Assembly (NCBI GenBank): GCA_050288105.1
Contig: JBNKDE010000016.1
Location: forward strand, 1-64,000
Direction of reading: 5' to 3'
Source of the DNA: JACNJF01 sp050288105
Lineage (GTDB): Bacteria; Pseudomonadota; Gammaproteobacteria; GCA-001735895
Length of the DNA stretch: 64,000 nucleotides
The position numbers were made by a program, and so were the translations under genes. Positions 45,027 to 53,370 of the stretch are shown piece by piece (the stretch's first letter is position 1; every line of letters starts with the position of its first letter). Under the pieces are notes generated by a model. That model ran no database searches. It saw only the letters and a list, made by a program, of their open reading frames with translations, and was not told the origin of the DNA.

Positions 45027-45368
45027 CTACTCAACTTCCAGCTCCTTAATTCTCATTTCATCACCACTGGTGACCTGTAACTGGTAACTACCGCAATCCG
45101 GGCATTCATCAAAGCGCTGTTTAACGCTGACGTTTTTGCTGCATTGCATGCACCAGGCCTGGCCTGGTACGTTGATAATATGTAGCTCGGCTCCTTCGGC
45201 CAGGCTGTTGCGGGTGACCGCGTCGAAGCTGAATAGCATGGCTTCGATTTCTACCCCGGCCAGGTCGCCTATTTCCAGCCAGACATTTTTTACGCGTTTA
45301 AATCCCTGTTTGCTGGCCTCGCTTTCGAGTATCTGTAACACGCCTTCACACAGCGACATTTCGTGCAT
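45027..45368 (-). CDS. hypA: Hydrogenase nickel incorporation protein HypA
   Basis: The start is taken at the ATG at 45366-45368, giving MHEMSLCEGVLQI, with the N-terminal nickel site MHE. The 113-residue length is usual for HypA. The zinc domain is CMQCSKNVSV followed by CPDCG. HypA passes nickel to HypB. The open frame upstream of the ATG has no support. The element at 44771-45009 lies 18 bp downstream, so it splits hypA from hypB. Confidence 0.95.
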   Translation of the reverse strand: MHEMSLCEGVLQILESEASKQGFKRVKNVWLEIGDLAGVEIEAMLFSFDAVTRNSLAEGAELHIINVPGQAWCMQCSKNVSVKQRFDECPDCGSYQLQVTSGDEMRIKELEVE

Positions 45369-45440
45369 TAGCCTAAAAGTCCCAGTTGAACTGCTTTCAG
45401 GTTGGTTTTGTGCGTGTGTCTGGCGTAGCTCAAAAATAAG

Positions 45441-45454
45441 GCAATGGCATGCCC
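45441..45454 (-). promoter_or_regulatory. Possible sigma-54 promoter before hypA (weak)
   Basis: On the minus strand, AGGGCATGCCATTGCC has GG at -24 (45454-45453) and GC at -12 (45442-45441) with the required 10-bp spacing and a TTGC match, although the -24 box is imperfect. It would start transcription some 60 bp upstream of hypA within the 239-bp gap after hupK. A second promoter inside hup-hyp clusters is known in Rhizobium, but there it is Fnr-type. Confidence 0.3.
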
Positions 45455-45607
45455 TTGCTGTTTTTTTAGCATAGCCAGGCGGGCGCACAAAGCTAACATG
45501 AATGCAGTAGCGCTTTCACTCATTAGCTGGTTCTCTTCAAAATTGATATGTTTAATAAATTCATGTGCTTATCAAATTCTCATAGTGGTTAACTGGGATT
45601 TTTAGGC

Positions 45608-46780
45608 TCAATGCACCTTCAGATCGTAACCCACACAGGGATCGATGGCGTTGATCATCAGACGCGCCAGTTGTTCCAGCAGCTTGTGATCGCGCGTGGT
45701 CAGGTTGCTCAGGCTCTGGTTGATCAGTCCCAGCGGGTGGAAATTCCATTCGGTGGGAGCCACGATCTGGTACTGGCTGACCACACCATCTTCAATTTCA
45801 ACGCGGTGGATTAAACGTCCACGTGCGGCTTCAGTCTGCGCCAGTCCGCTCACGCCGTTGCTGATTTTTTTGCTGCTGTGGCCTGCCTGCAGTTCTGCCT
45901 GTAACTGGCGTAGCTGGGTCGGAATACGTGCGAGTTCCAGCAGGCGCGCGACCCAGCGCGTGATCAGTGTGTTATGAAATTCCTGCGCCAGCGATTTGAT
46001 CAGTGGCTGGTCCATCTGGCGTGACAGGCTGGTGGTTTCGTAGAGTTGGCCCTGCCAGTCTGGCAGCGCGATGAATTGTTCGGATTCGCTTTGGTCCAGG
46101 CGTTGCAGCAGTTCCTGACTGTCCAGCTCGGGTAGCGAGTCGAGACGCGAAAAGCCCTGTGAAGTCCAGCCGTGATCGCAGATGATAGCGAGCGAGCTGG
46201 TGGCGGTGCTGTCGTGTCCCTTGGACCACTGGTAGAGCATGTCGATGTCGTTGATCTTTAGCCATTGCTCGGTCGGCTGGTGGTAAATCGATTGCTGCAG
46301 GCTGTTTTCCAGCTGATCAATGAGCTGCTGTGTACCTTCGAAGTCGACATGCAACTCGCTTTGTAAGGAAAAAGCCTCGCCATCTTTAAATAGCGCCTGT
46401 TTAAAATTCTTGATCAGGCTACCGAGTAATGGCAGCTGGCTCTGATCCGGTTTGAGGTTGAACAGGGTAGGCCAGTCAACCAGGATGCGGAACAGGTGTT
46501 CGCGTGCATTTTCTACCAGCACCAGCATTTCGCGTGCGGTTTCTGCGGCGCTATCCGGCTGGATATCCAGCTTGCTGTGGATGGCACCCAACGCGGTGCG
46601 CGCCTGCGCGACGCCGCATACGTTGTACATCAGTGGCAGGAATTGCAATACCTGCTCAGGTGTTTTACCAATCATCACGCGGCTGGCCTGCAGCGGGCGC
46701 GATGAGTCGATTTGAACCCGGGACTCGTTGCTTTTGTCAGGGTAAAGATGAATGTTGATCTGTCCTTCTATTGGGTTCAT
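45608..46780 (-). CDS. hupK: HupK/HoxV hydrogenase assembly scaffold
   Basis: A 390-residue protein resembling a shortened hydrogenase large subunit. The nickel-site motifs survive only partly: NVCGVAQ keeps one of two Cys, and the C-terminal DPCVGYDLKVH lacks the last Cys. Such partial sites are the mark of HupK/HoxV, thought to carry the Fe(CN)2CO group before it enters HupL. It overlaps hupJ by 4 bp (ATGA). Confidence 0.93.
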   Translation of the reverse strand: MNPIEGQINIHLYPDKSNESRVQIDSSRPLQASRVMIGKTPEQVLQFLPLMYNVCGVAQARTALGAIHSKLDIQPDSAAETAREMLVLVENAREHLFRILVDWPTLFNLKPDQSQLPLLGSLIKNFKQALFKDGEAFSLQSELHVDFEGTQQLIDQLENSLQQSIYHQPTEQWLKINDIDMLYQWSKGHDSTATSSLAIICDHGWTSQGFSRLDSLPELDSQELLQRLDQSESEQFIALPDWQGQLYETTSLSRQMDQPLIKSLAQEFHNTLITRWVARLLELARIPTQLRQLQAELQAGHSSKKISNGVSGLAQTEAARGRLIHRVEIEDGVVSQYQIVAPTEWNFHPLGLINQSLSNLTTRDHKLLEQLARLMINAIDPCVGYDLKVH

Positions 46781-47391
46781 GTGTTATCGCTGTCTGGTTT
46801 GAACATGCCGCGTAATAAATCACGCCTGCTTACGGGTTTTTGTAGTCGTTCACTGATCAGGGGACGTTGTCCTGCTTCAGCTTCAGGCTCGCTTTGTGTA
46901 TTTATTGTAACATCCGTAGCGTCATTGTTTTCACCTTTCCAGATCGATTCGATCTGGTGGGGCTGCACATGCATTTCATCCTGGTTTTTCTCGTTCATGA
47001 TTTCCTGCATGATCAGGCTCGCTGTTTCTACTGCAGCTTCGTCGTCTGCAAAATCAAACATCGGTGAAAACAGGCTGCACATCTGGTATTTGCCGATTTC
47101 TTCTTCAAATCCGGTAATAAATTCATAACGCCCTGACGGGAAGCTATGCGATTGTTTGCCCAGCTCTGCGAGCCCGGACCAGTCTTCCTGCTCACCGGGT
47201 AACAGCATCAGGTTCATAAACCAGGGTGTGCTGAGTACCCCCAGGTAATGCTGTTGCCAGGGCTGGAAACCTATCGCGTGAACCTGTAGTTTGTCATTGA
47301 TCATCGGTACATCTGACATGCGTTGCTGATATATGCGATTAAACACAGTTTCCAGTTTACCTGCGATGACTGTTTCCGGTTTGTCTGACAT
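46777..47391 (-). CDS. hupJ: HybE-family chaperone HupJ/HoxT
   Basis: The start is placed at the ATG at 47389-47391, behind AGGAG at 8-nt spacing. The 204-residue protein has a HybE-type domain (about 1-130: VFNRIYQQRMSDVPMIND, FMNLMLLPG, and SHSFPSGRYEFITGFEEEIG in parts). The C-terminal tail contains PVSRRDLLRGMF, resembling a Tat motif at the wrong end, a feature of HupJ. HybE proteins keep the Tat-bearing small subunit from early export. The gene lies in the assembly operon. Confidence 0.93.
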   Translation of the reverse strand: MSDKPETVIAGKLETVFNRIYQQRMSDVPMINDKLQVHAIGFQPWQQHYLGVLSTPWFMNLMLLPGEQEDWSGLAELGKQSHSFPSGRYEFITGFEEEIGKYQMCSLFSPMFDFADDEAAVETASLIMQEIMNEKNQDEMHVQPHQIESIWKGENNDATDVTINTQSEPEAEAGQRPLISERLQKPVSRRDLLRGMFKPDSDNT

Positions 47392-47429
47392 CAATCAATC
47401 TCCTGCTGTCTTGAGATGATGATCATGCC

Positions 47430-47651
47430 TTAGTCTTCCAGCACCATAAAGTCGATTTTCTTACCGTCGCACTGTGGACAGGTCCAGTGATCGGGTAGCT
47501 GCGAGAATGGGGTGCCGGGCGCGATCTGCCAGTATTCATCGCCCTCAGCAGGATCGTAAATGTGCCAGCAAATCTTGCATTCCAGGCGCGTATCGTCGCG
47601 TAGCTTGCTGTTGTCGCCGCCGAATGACCCTGGAATGTGTTCAATGTTCAT
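47430..47651 (-). CDS. hupI: Rubredoxin HupI/HoxR
   Basis: A 73-residue rubredoxin with CKICWHIYDPAEGD and CPQCDGKK supplying the four iron-binding cysteines, and the usual DEYWQIAPGTPFSQLPDHWTCP pattern in parts. In the hup cluster this rubredoxin is needed to make the enzyme in the presence of oxygen. It lies 5 bp after hupH. Confidence 0.96.
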   Translation of the reverse strand: MNIEHIPGSFGGDNSKLRDDTRLECKICWHIYDPAEGDEYWQIAPGTPFSQLPDHWTCPQCDGKKIDFMVLED

Positions 47652-47655
47652 AACC

Positions 47656-48513
47656 TTACTCGTAAATGCCCAGGATTTCGTTCAGACGCTGTGCGCTATC
47701 GTCTATGTCTTCCTGCGACGCGCAGGCAACTTCGGGTACCTTGCTGATTTCTATGGTATTCAGGATCAGCGTTTCCTGCGAGTTGTAATACTGCACCCAC
47801 CATACATTACGCGTTGCGGTGCTGCTGATGCGGCAGTTGCCGTAACCGCGTGACAGGATAATAATCGGACCGATGCCGAGCTGATCGGACAGGTACAGCA
47901 GGTCCTGTTCGGTATGCGGCAGCAGCGACAGGTTAATCACATAGGGTTCGTCGCCAGGCCCGTATTCGGGGAGTTTGTCGTGGATCTCGGTGAGTAATGG
48001 TGCCGCGTTATACACATCGTCTGGAATCTGCAGGTTTGCGACCTGTAGATTGGGTTTGGCGTCGGCAAAGGTGAGTTCACTGATTAACCCCGGTACTTCG
48101 GCAATTTCGATGGTGTCGCGCACAACCGCCTGCTTGTCGTCCACGTACTGCACGCGCCATACCCCGGCCAGTACCGACTCCTGGATTAATGCATTGATGT
48201 TACCGCTGCATTGCACGCTGACTTCGCCTTCTCCCAGTAGCTGGTTAAAAAACTCGCGGTTTTTCTGGTCCAGCTCGTTGAGCTCAAACACGATGGATTG
48301 CTCACCGATACGAAACTGTTGCAGCGCCTGCTCGATCTGGCGCGTTAACGCGACTGCGGCTTCCAGTCCTTCGATTTCTTCCGCCTCCGGCACCATTGGC
48401 GCCTGGTAGGTGTACATGCCGGAGGGCATTTGCATAAAGGTCATTTCTGCGCCATCGCTGTCTGCGGGCTGCGATCCGGGGCCGACGACTATCGGGATAT
48501 CAATCTTGTTCAT
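47656..48513 (-). CDS. hupH: Hydrogenase expression/formation protein HupH/HoxQ
   Basis: A 285-residue protein of the HupH/HyaF family: IDIPIVVGPGSQP at the start, LLGEGEVSVQC, ESVLAGVWRVQY, LLSRGYGNCRIS-like ILSRGYGNCRISST and VWWVQYYNSQETLILNTIE in parts. HupH and HupG assist folding or cluster assembly of the small subunit in aerobic conditions. It is 11 bp after hupG. Confidence 0.95.
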   Translation of the reverse strand: MNKIDIPIVVGPGSQPADSDGAEMTFMQMPSGMYTYQAPMVPEAEEIEGLEAAVALTRQIEQALQQFRIGEQSIVFELNELDQKNREFFNQLLGEGEVSVQCSGNINALIQESVLAGVWRVQYVDDKQAVVRDTIEIAEVPGLISELTFADAKPNLQVANLQIPDDVYNAAPLLTEIHDKLPEYGPGDEPYVINLSLLPHTEQDLLYLSDQLGIGPIIILSRGYGNCRISSTATRNVWWVQYYNSQETLILNTIEISKVPEVACASQEDIDDSAQRLNEILGIYE

Positions 48514-48524
48514 GATGTGCTCCG

Positions 48525-48956
48525 TTATGCCTGATTACAGCTAGATGCGCGTTGCTCAACCGGTATCGCAAAACCGGGTGCAGTTTTGGGTTGCGAGCTT
48601 AATATTTCGTTGATCAGGGTGAGGTAACTGATCCAGTCCTGCACACGGCTGACCACGCCGAGGTATTTACCCTGCCTGAGGAATACCAGCGCAGGCCATT
48701 CGTTAAATCCGTAGCGGGTTTGCAGTTTGCGTTGCGCGCTTTGGTCGACTACTGCGACGCTGAAACGATTGCCGTACTCTTTTTGCAGTTCCGGCAGAAT
48801 CATTGCGACATCGTCGCTTTCCGGGAAGCGCACTGGGTCTTCAGTGAAAAACAGCACGCATTCGTCCTGCGTCTGAATGAATGCATCATGTGCGGCTTCG
48901 TCCAGTACCGGATAGTGGTGCTGTTCAATCATGTTTTGTATGAGTGGTGATGGCAT
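48525..48956 (-). CDS. hupG: HupG/HoxO thioredoxin-like chaperone
   Basis: A 143-residue thioredoxin-fold protein lacking the redox CxxC: the site reads VLFFTEDPVRFPES. HupG/HyaE/HoxO are Tat-proofreading chaperones that bind the signal peptide of the small subunit. Segment RYGFNEWPALVFLRQGKYLGVVSRVQDW in parts is typical. It lies between the REP at 48985 and hupH. Confidence 0.93.
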   Translation of the reverse strand: MPSPLIQNMIEQHHYPVLDEAAHDAFIQTQDECVLFFTEDPVRFPESDDVAMILPELQKEYGNRFSVAVVDQSAQRKLQTRYGFNEWPALVFLRQGKYLGVVSRVQDWISYLTLINEILSSQPKTAPGFAIPVEQRASSCNQA

Positions 48957-48984
48957 GGTTATCGGGGCTCCTCTTTAATGTGTA

Positions 48985-49058
48985 CTGTCATTGCGAGCGC
49001 CAGCGAAGCAATCTAATGGTCGTACAACCAGGTTGTTTCGCTGGCGCTCTATGACAGT
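48985..49058. repeat. REP-type palindromic element between hupF and hupG
   Basis: A 74-bp near-perfect inverted repeat. The left arm starts ACTGTCATTGCGAGCGCCAG and the right arm ends GCTGGCGCTC-TATGACAGT, separated by a short AT-containing centre. It matches the family of dispersed repeats starting GTCATTGCGAGCG. It could stabilise or stop the hup mRNA between hupF and hupG. Confidence 0.75.
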
Positions 49059-49088
49059 TGAAATCAGTTTTCTGGGTAAAGATGGTTT

Positions 49089-49439
49089 TCATTGTTTTTT
49101 CCGACTTTGTTCCAGAGCGATGAGTGAGTCGGGTTTGGGGATTTCGCGATCAATCAGGTCAGCAAACAGTGATTCGATGGTGGCGTCTGGTAGTGCTGCC
49201 TGGTTCAGGCTACCGTTGTGTTGCATGATCATGTCGACGGCTTTTACCGCGTCGGTGATACGTGCGGCATCTTCTTCGCTTAATACCTCGCGCGCGCTGT
49301 CGAGGAAAATCAGCAGCCAGGTACCGGGTGGCTGTTCGCCCACCAGCAGGGTTTCGACTTCGCGTTGCATACCCATGCCTTCACAGCGTGCGTATCCAAA
49401 ACCGGATTCTATGACCTGCATGGGGATGCCTATACACAT
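49089..49439 (-). CDS. hupF: HypC-family chaperone HupF/HoxL
   Basis: A 116-residue HypC paralogue, opening MCIGIPMQVIESG with the functional Cys2, and ending with a C-terminal tail longer than HypC. In O2-tolerant hydrogenase clusters HupF/HoxL handles the Fe(CN)2CO group for the uptake enzyme and protects it from oxygen. The gene sits between hupD and hupG; hypC at 35378 is the general copy. Confidence 0.94.
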   Translation of the reverse strand: MCIGIPMQVIESGFGYARCEGMGMQREVETLLVGEQPPGTWLLIFLDSAREVLSEEDAARITDAVKAVDMIMQHNGSLNQAALPDATIESLFADLIDREIPKPDSLIALEQSRKKQ

Positions 49440-49478
49440 GGCTCTGGCCTCCGCTGCGGTATCACCGGCGCAGAGCGC

Positions 49479-50189
49479 TTATACATTATTGTCTCCATAC
49501 TTGCCTCGGTGGTCGACATCGCAGCTTATGGTTTTTTCCGGGTCGAGCGGGTAGGGGCGATAACCGATTTCGAATTCTGCAGATTTAAGGACACGTTCAT
49601 CCCCAATGCGACAGGCCTGCTCGGGGCTGGGACGGTCCTGCTCGTAAGCATCGATGTGAACCTCCTGACCAGCCAGCGATGCTTCAGGTGGCAGCGGTTG
49701 TGCTCTTTTGGTTGCGTGGATATCGAATTGCTGTAGCCAGTCGATTGCTGCGGCGATTGCTGGCTCGATTTGCTGTCGGGTTTTTTCGCGCAGACTGCCA
49801 CCGAAATCTTCCAGTTGTACCGGTTGTACACCCACCAGTAACAGATGTTGCGGATAACGCCCCAGCATTTCAGCCATTGCCAGCACTTCCTGGAAACCGG
49901 TCTGGTGCAGGCTCATCTTTTTGGCGCCCATGAACTTGGGGACATTCTCGCCTTCGATCAGACGTAGCGTGCCAGGCTCCAGTCCGTAATCGATGGCATC
50001 AAACACTACCAGGATGTCGGCCTGCTCAACATAATGAACCAGGTAAATACCCTGTGTGCCGCCATCCATCAGGGTGACGTTGTCATCGAATTGATAGTGA
50101 CGGTTTAGCGCTTCGACGGCACGAACGCCGAATCCTTCATCTGCCCAAAGCAGGTTTCCAATGCCGAGTATGAGGGTCTTCTGGGTCAT
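49479..50189 (-). CDS. hupD: Hydrogenase maturation protease HupD
   Basis: A 236-residue nickel-dependent endopeptidase of the HyaD/HybD family that trims the C-end of the large subunit after nickel insertion. The opening LILGIGNLLWADEGFGV carries the first Ni-sensing Glu; VVFDAIDYG carries the Asp; SLHQTGFQEVL carries the His. The protein is longer than most HyaD (about 165-200), with an extra ~50-residue tail (EQDRPSPEQACRIGDERV onward). Divergent from hupS; the 278-bp gap is the control region. Confidence 0.95.
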   Translation of the reverse strand: MTQKTLILGIGNLLWADEGFGVRAVEALNRHYQFDDNVTLMDGGTQGIYLVHYVEQADILVVFDAIDYGLEPGTLRLIEGENVPKFMGAKKMSLHQTGFQEVLAMAEMLGRYPQHLLLVGVQPVQLEDFGGSLREKTRQQIEPAIAAAIDWLQQFDIHATKRAQPLPPEASLAGQEVHIDAYEQDRPSPEQACRIGDERVLKSAEFEIGYRPYPLDPEKTISCDVDHRGKYGDNNV

Positions 50190-50214
50190 ATTACTGCGCC
50201 TCGGATGGTTAAAG

Positions 50215-50340
50215 TGGAAATTATAGTTTCATAATAAATCTAAAAAGTAAACAAAGTATTCAAATAAATTAGATTTTCAGATTATTCAATTGGAAACTAG
50301 ATAATCAATTTATCGGCTAGTAGCGGAATTTATGTTTCCA
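50215..50340. promoter_or_regulatory. Candidate HupR/HoxA upstream activating sites
   Basis: The AT-rich gap holds inverted repeats with the same half-site. GGAAA-TTATAG-TTTC lies at about 50216-50230, and TGGAAAC (50291-50297) pairs with GTTTCCA (50334-50340). They lie about 70-190 bp upstream of the sigma-54 promoter, in the range of enhancer sites, with a run of A/T suited to IHF bending. Assigning them to HupR is inference. Confidence 0.4.
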
Positions 50341-50407
50341 GTAAATCCCGTAAAATAAAAAAGGTTAATCCAGGTTAAGTTATTGAAATTGCTTTTAAAG
50401 AAGTCTT

Positions 50408-50425
50408 TGGCACCAAGGCTGCTTC
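50408..50425 (+). promoter_or_regulatory. Sigma-54 (-24/-12) promoter of hupSLC
   Basis: The sequence TTGGCACCAAGGCTGCTT matches the consensus YTGGCACGN4TTGCW closely. GG at 50409-50410 and GC at 50421-50422 are separated by exactly 10 bp. It lies about 45 bp before the hupS ATG. The activator gene hupR is in the same island. Confidence 0.8.
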
Positions 50426-50467
50426 ATCAGGGGGACCAATAAAACCATATTGATAGAGGAATGAAGT

Positions 50468-51553
50468 ATGACCGAAACTTTCTATGACGTGATGCGTCGG
50501 CAGGGGATAACCCGTCGAAGCTTTCTCAAGTTCTGTAGCCTGACCGCTGCAGCCATGGGCCTAAGCCCGGCATTTGCGGGCAAGATAGCGCACGCGATGG
50601 AAACCAAACCCCGTATTCCAGTACTCTGGTTGCATGGACTGGAATGCACCTGCTGTTCTGAATCCTTTATCCGTTCAGGTCATCCGCTGGCAAAAGATGT
50701 TGTGCTGTCGATGATTTCGCTGGATTACGATGACACCATCATGGCGGCTGCCGGTCATCAGGCCGAGGCGATCGTGGATGAGGTGATCGCCGAGCACAAA
50801 GGTAAGTACATTCTGGCCTGTGAGGGTAACCCCGGGCTGGACCAGGGCGATACCGGCGGTATGTCTTGTATCATCGGTGGCAAACCTTATACCGAGCAGT
50901 TACGTCGCGCCGCCAAGGATGCGATGGCGATTATCTCCTGGGGTTCCTGCGCTTCCTGGGGTTGCGTGCAGGCGGCCAAGCCGAATCCAACGGGCGCAAC
51001 ACCTATCCATAAGGTTCCCGATCTGGGGAATGCGCCCATTATCAAGGTGCCCGGATGTCCACCGATTGCCGAAGTTATGACTGCAGTCATTACCTACATC
51101 CTGACCTTTGAGCGCCTGCCTTCGCTGGATCGCCAGGGTCGTCCGAAAATGTTTTATTCACAGCGTATCCATGACAAATGCTATCGCCGTCCGCATTTCG
51201 ATGCCGGTCAGTTTGTTGAAAAATGGGACGATGAATCTGCACGTAAAGGCTATTGCCTGTACAAGATGGGCTGTAAAGGCCCAACAACCTACAACGCCTG
51301 TTCCACCATTCGCTGGAATGGTGGGCTGTCGTTCCCGATCCAGGCCGGTCACCCCTGTATCGGTTGCTCGGAAGATGGTTTCTGGGATAAGGGCGGGTTC
51401 TATAACCGTCTGACCAATATCAACCAGTTTGGTATTGAATCCAACGCAGACAAGGTCGGTATGACCGCTGCCACTGTGGTGGGTGGTGCTGCAGCAGTGC
51501 ATGCTGCGGTGTCAGCCCTGAAGCGTAGTCAACAGAAAGGAGACCAGGAATAA
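50468..51553 (+). CDS. hupS: Membrane-bound uptake [NiFe]-hydrogenase small subunit
   Basis: A 361-residue small subunit with a Tat signal TRRSFLKF at residues 15-22, and a C-terminal hydrophobic helix that anchors it to the membrane. The proximal cluster shows six cysteines: GLECTCCSES (Cys60, 62, 63), GSCASWGCVQ (Cys161, Cys166), plus GCPP. Cys62 and Cys166 correspond to the two extra Cys of the 4Fe-3S cluster of O2-tolerant enzymes (HyaA, HoxK). A GAGGA site precedes the ATG. The TAATG junction couples it to hupL. Confidence 0.97.
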   Translation: MTETFYDVMRRQGITRRSFLKFCSLTAAAMGLSPAFAGKIAHAMETKPRIPVLWLHGLECTCCSESFIRSGHPLAKDVVLSMISLDYDDTIMAAAGHQAEAIVDEVIAEHKGKYILACEGNPGLDQGDTGGMSCIIGGKPYTEQLRRAAKDAMAIISWGSCASWGCVQAAKPNPTGATPIHKVPDLGNAPIIKVPGCPPIAEVMTAVITYILTFERLPSLDRQGRPKMFYSQRIHDKCYRRPHFDAGQFVEKWDDESARKGYCLYKMGCKGPTTYNACSTIRWNGGLSFPIQAGHPCIGCSEDGFWDKGGFYNRLTNINQFGIESNADKVGMTAATVVGGAAAVHAAVSALKRSQQKGDQE

Positions 51554-53358
51554 TGAGCATTACAAACACTCCCAACGGTTTTAAATTAGATACTGCCGGC
51601 CAGCGCGTGGTGGTCGATCCGGTTACGCGTATCGAAGGCCATATGCGTGCTGAAGTGAATATCGATTCCAACAATATGATTACCAACGCGGTTTCCAGTG
51701 GCACCATCTGGCGTGGACTGGAAGTGATCCTGAAAGGGCGCGATCCGCGTGATGCCTGGGCCTTCGTGCAGCGCATCTGTGGCGTGTGCACGGGAACCCA
51801 TGCGCTGACCTCGGTGCGCGCGGTGGAAAATGCGCTCGGTATCAATATTCCGGAAAACGCTAACTCCATCCGCAACATCATGCAGTTGTCGTTACAGGTG
51901 CACGATCATCTGGTGCATTTCTATCATTTGCACGCGCTGGACTGGGTAAACCCGGTGAATGCACTGAAAGCCGATCCGAAAGCAACCTCGGCATTGCAGC
52001 AGCAGGTATCACCGCATCATCCCAATTCATCGCCGGGCTATTTCCGTGATGTACAGAATCGACTGAAAAAGTTTGTCGAGTCGGGTCAGCTGGGGCCATT
52101 CCGTAATGGTTACTGGAGCAACCCAGCCTATCTGCTACCACCAGAAGCGGACCTGATGGCTGTGACCCATTATCTGGAAGCGCTGGATTTCCAGAAAGAA
52201 ATCATGAAGACGCGGACAATATTCGGTGGTAAGGATACGCATCCCAACTGGACCGTGGGTGGCGTGCCCTGTCCGATCAATGTGGATGGCGTGGGCGCAG
52301 TAGGCGGATTGAATATGGTTAACCTGAACCAGGTGCACCAGATCCTGAAAGACTCGCAAACCTTTATCAATAATGTGTACATCCCGGATATCCTGGCGAT
52401 TGGTCAGTTCTACAAGGGGTGGTTATATGGTGGCGGTCTGTCGAGCCAGAGCGTCATGGCTTATGGTGACATCCCGGATAAGGCCAACGATTATTCGCCG
52501 TCGAACCTGATGATGCCGAGCGGCGCGATTATTAATGGCGACCTGAGTAAGGTGCACGATATTGACCTGACCGATCCAGAGCAGGTGCAGGAGTTTGTCC
52601 CGCACAGCTGGTATAAATACCCGGATGGTGTCAAAGGCCTGCACCCCTGGGATGGTGTCACCAGCCCTGATTTTGATGTCAGCTCAGCCAAGGGCACTAG
52701 TCAGAACATCGAAGAGCTGGATGAAAAAGCCAGCTACTCGTGGATTAAAGCTCCGCGCTGGCGTGGTCACGCGATGGAAGTGGGGCCTTTGGCTCGATAC
52801 ATTATCGGCTACGCAAAAGGGGACAAAGAGATTACCGAGCAAATCCAGCTGGTGTTAAAAACTCTTGATGTTCCGGTCACTGCATTGTTCTCAACGCTGG
52901 GGCGTACAGCGGCTCGAGCCTTAGAAGCACAATGGGCGGCTGATAAGCAGCTGTACTTTTTCGACAAGCTAATGACCAACATCAAAAACGGTGATACTTC
53001 AACGCATAGCGGCGAGATGTGGGACCCTGCCGAGTGGCCGAAAGAAGCCAAAGGGGTCGGATTCACTGAAGCGCCGCGTGGTGCACTGGGTCACTGGATC
53101 AAGATCAAGGATACGCGTATCGATAACTACCAGTGTGTAGTGCCGACGACCTGGAATGGTTCGCCGCGGGACGAAGCGGGTAATATTGGCGCGTTCGAAG
53201 CATCCATGATGAACACCAGGGTTGCGGTCGCTAACGAGCCGGTTGAAATCCTGCGTAATATCCACAGCTTCGATCCCTGCCTCGCCTGTTCTACCCATGT
53301 CATGAGTGAAGACGGCGAAGAGCTGGCCAACGTCACTACCGGACCCATCGGTTCATAG
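51553..53358 (+). CDS. hupL: Membrane-bound uptake [NiFe]-hydrogenase large subunit
   Basis: A 601-residue large subunit holding the Ni-Fe site: RICGVC (74-79) and DPCLACSTH (574-582). A 19-residue tail after the His is the substrate of the HupD protease, unlike hupV, which has none. The family segments VDPVTRIEGHMRAEV and APRGALGHWIKI are present. It oxidises H2 at the periplasmic face as a partner of HupS and is folded before export with it through Tat. Confidence 0.98.
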   Translation: MSITNTPNGFKLDTAGQRVVVDPVTRIEGHMRAEVNIDSNNMITNAVSSGTIWRGLEVILKGRDPRDAWAFVQRICGVCTGTHALTSVRAVENALGINIPENANSIRNIMQLSLQVHDHLVHFYHLHALDWVNPVNALKADPKATSALQQQVSPHHPNSSPGYFRDVQNRLKKFVESGQLGPFRNGYWSNPAYLLPPEADLMAVTHYLEALDFQKEIMKTRTIFGGKDTHPNWTVGGVPCPINVDGVGAVGGLNMVNLNQVHQILKDSQTFINNVYIPDILAIGQFYKGWLYGGGLSSQSVMAYGDIPDKANDYSPSNLMMPSGAIINGDLSKVHDIDLTDPEQVQEFVPHSWYKYPDGVKGLHPWDGVTSPDFDVSSAKGTSQNIEELDEKASYSWIKAPRWRGHAMEVGPLARYIIGYAKGDKEITEQIQLVLKTLDVPVTALFSTLGRTAARALEAQWAADKQLYFFDKLMTNIKNGDTSTHSGEMWDPAEWPKEAKGVGFTEAPRGALGHWIKIKDTRIDNYQCVVPTTWNGSPRDEAGNIGAFEASMMNTRVAVANEPVEILRNIHSFDPCLACSTHVMSEDGEELANVTTGPIGS

Positions 53359-53370
53359 GAGGGTAAGACT

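Noticed and set aside
45369..45488. Longer N-end of HypA
   Set aside because: HypA requires the N-terminal MHE for nickel binding, which starts at 45368.
38019..53358. hupUV and hupSL as a recent duplication
   Set aside because: They belong to different hydrogenase groups: Tat signal and C-terminal tail are present only in hupSL, and sequence similarity is limited to the motifs.
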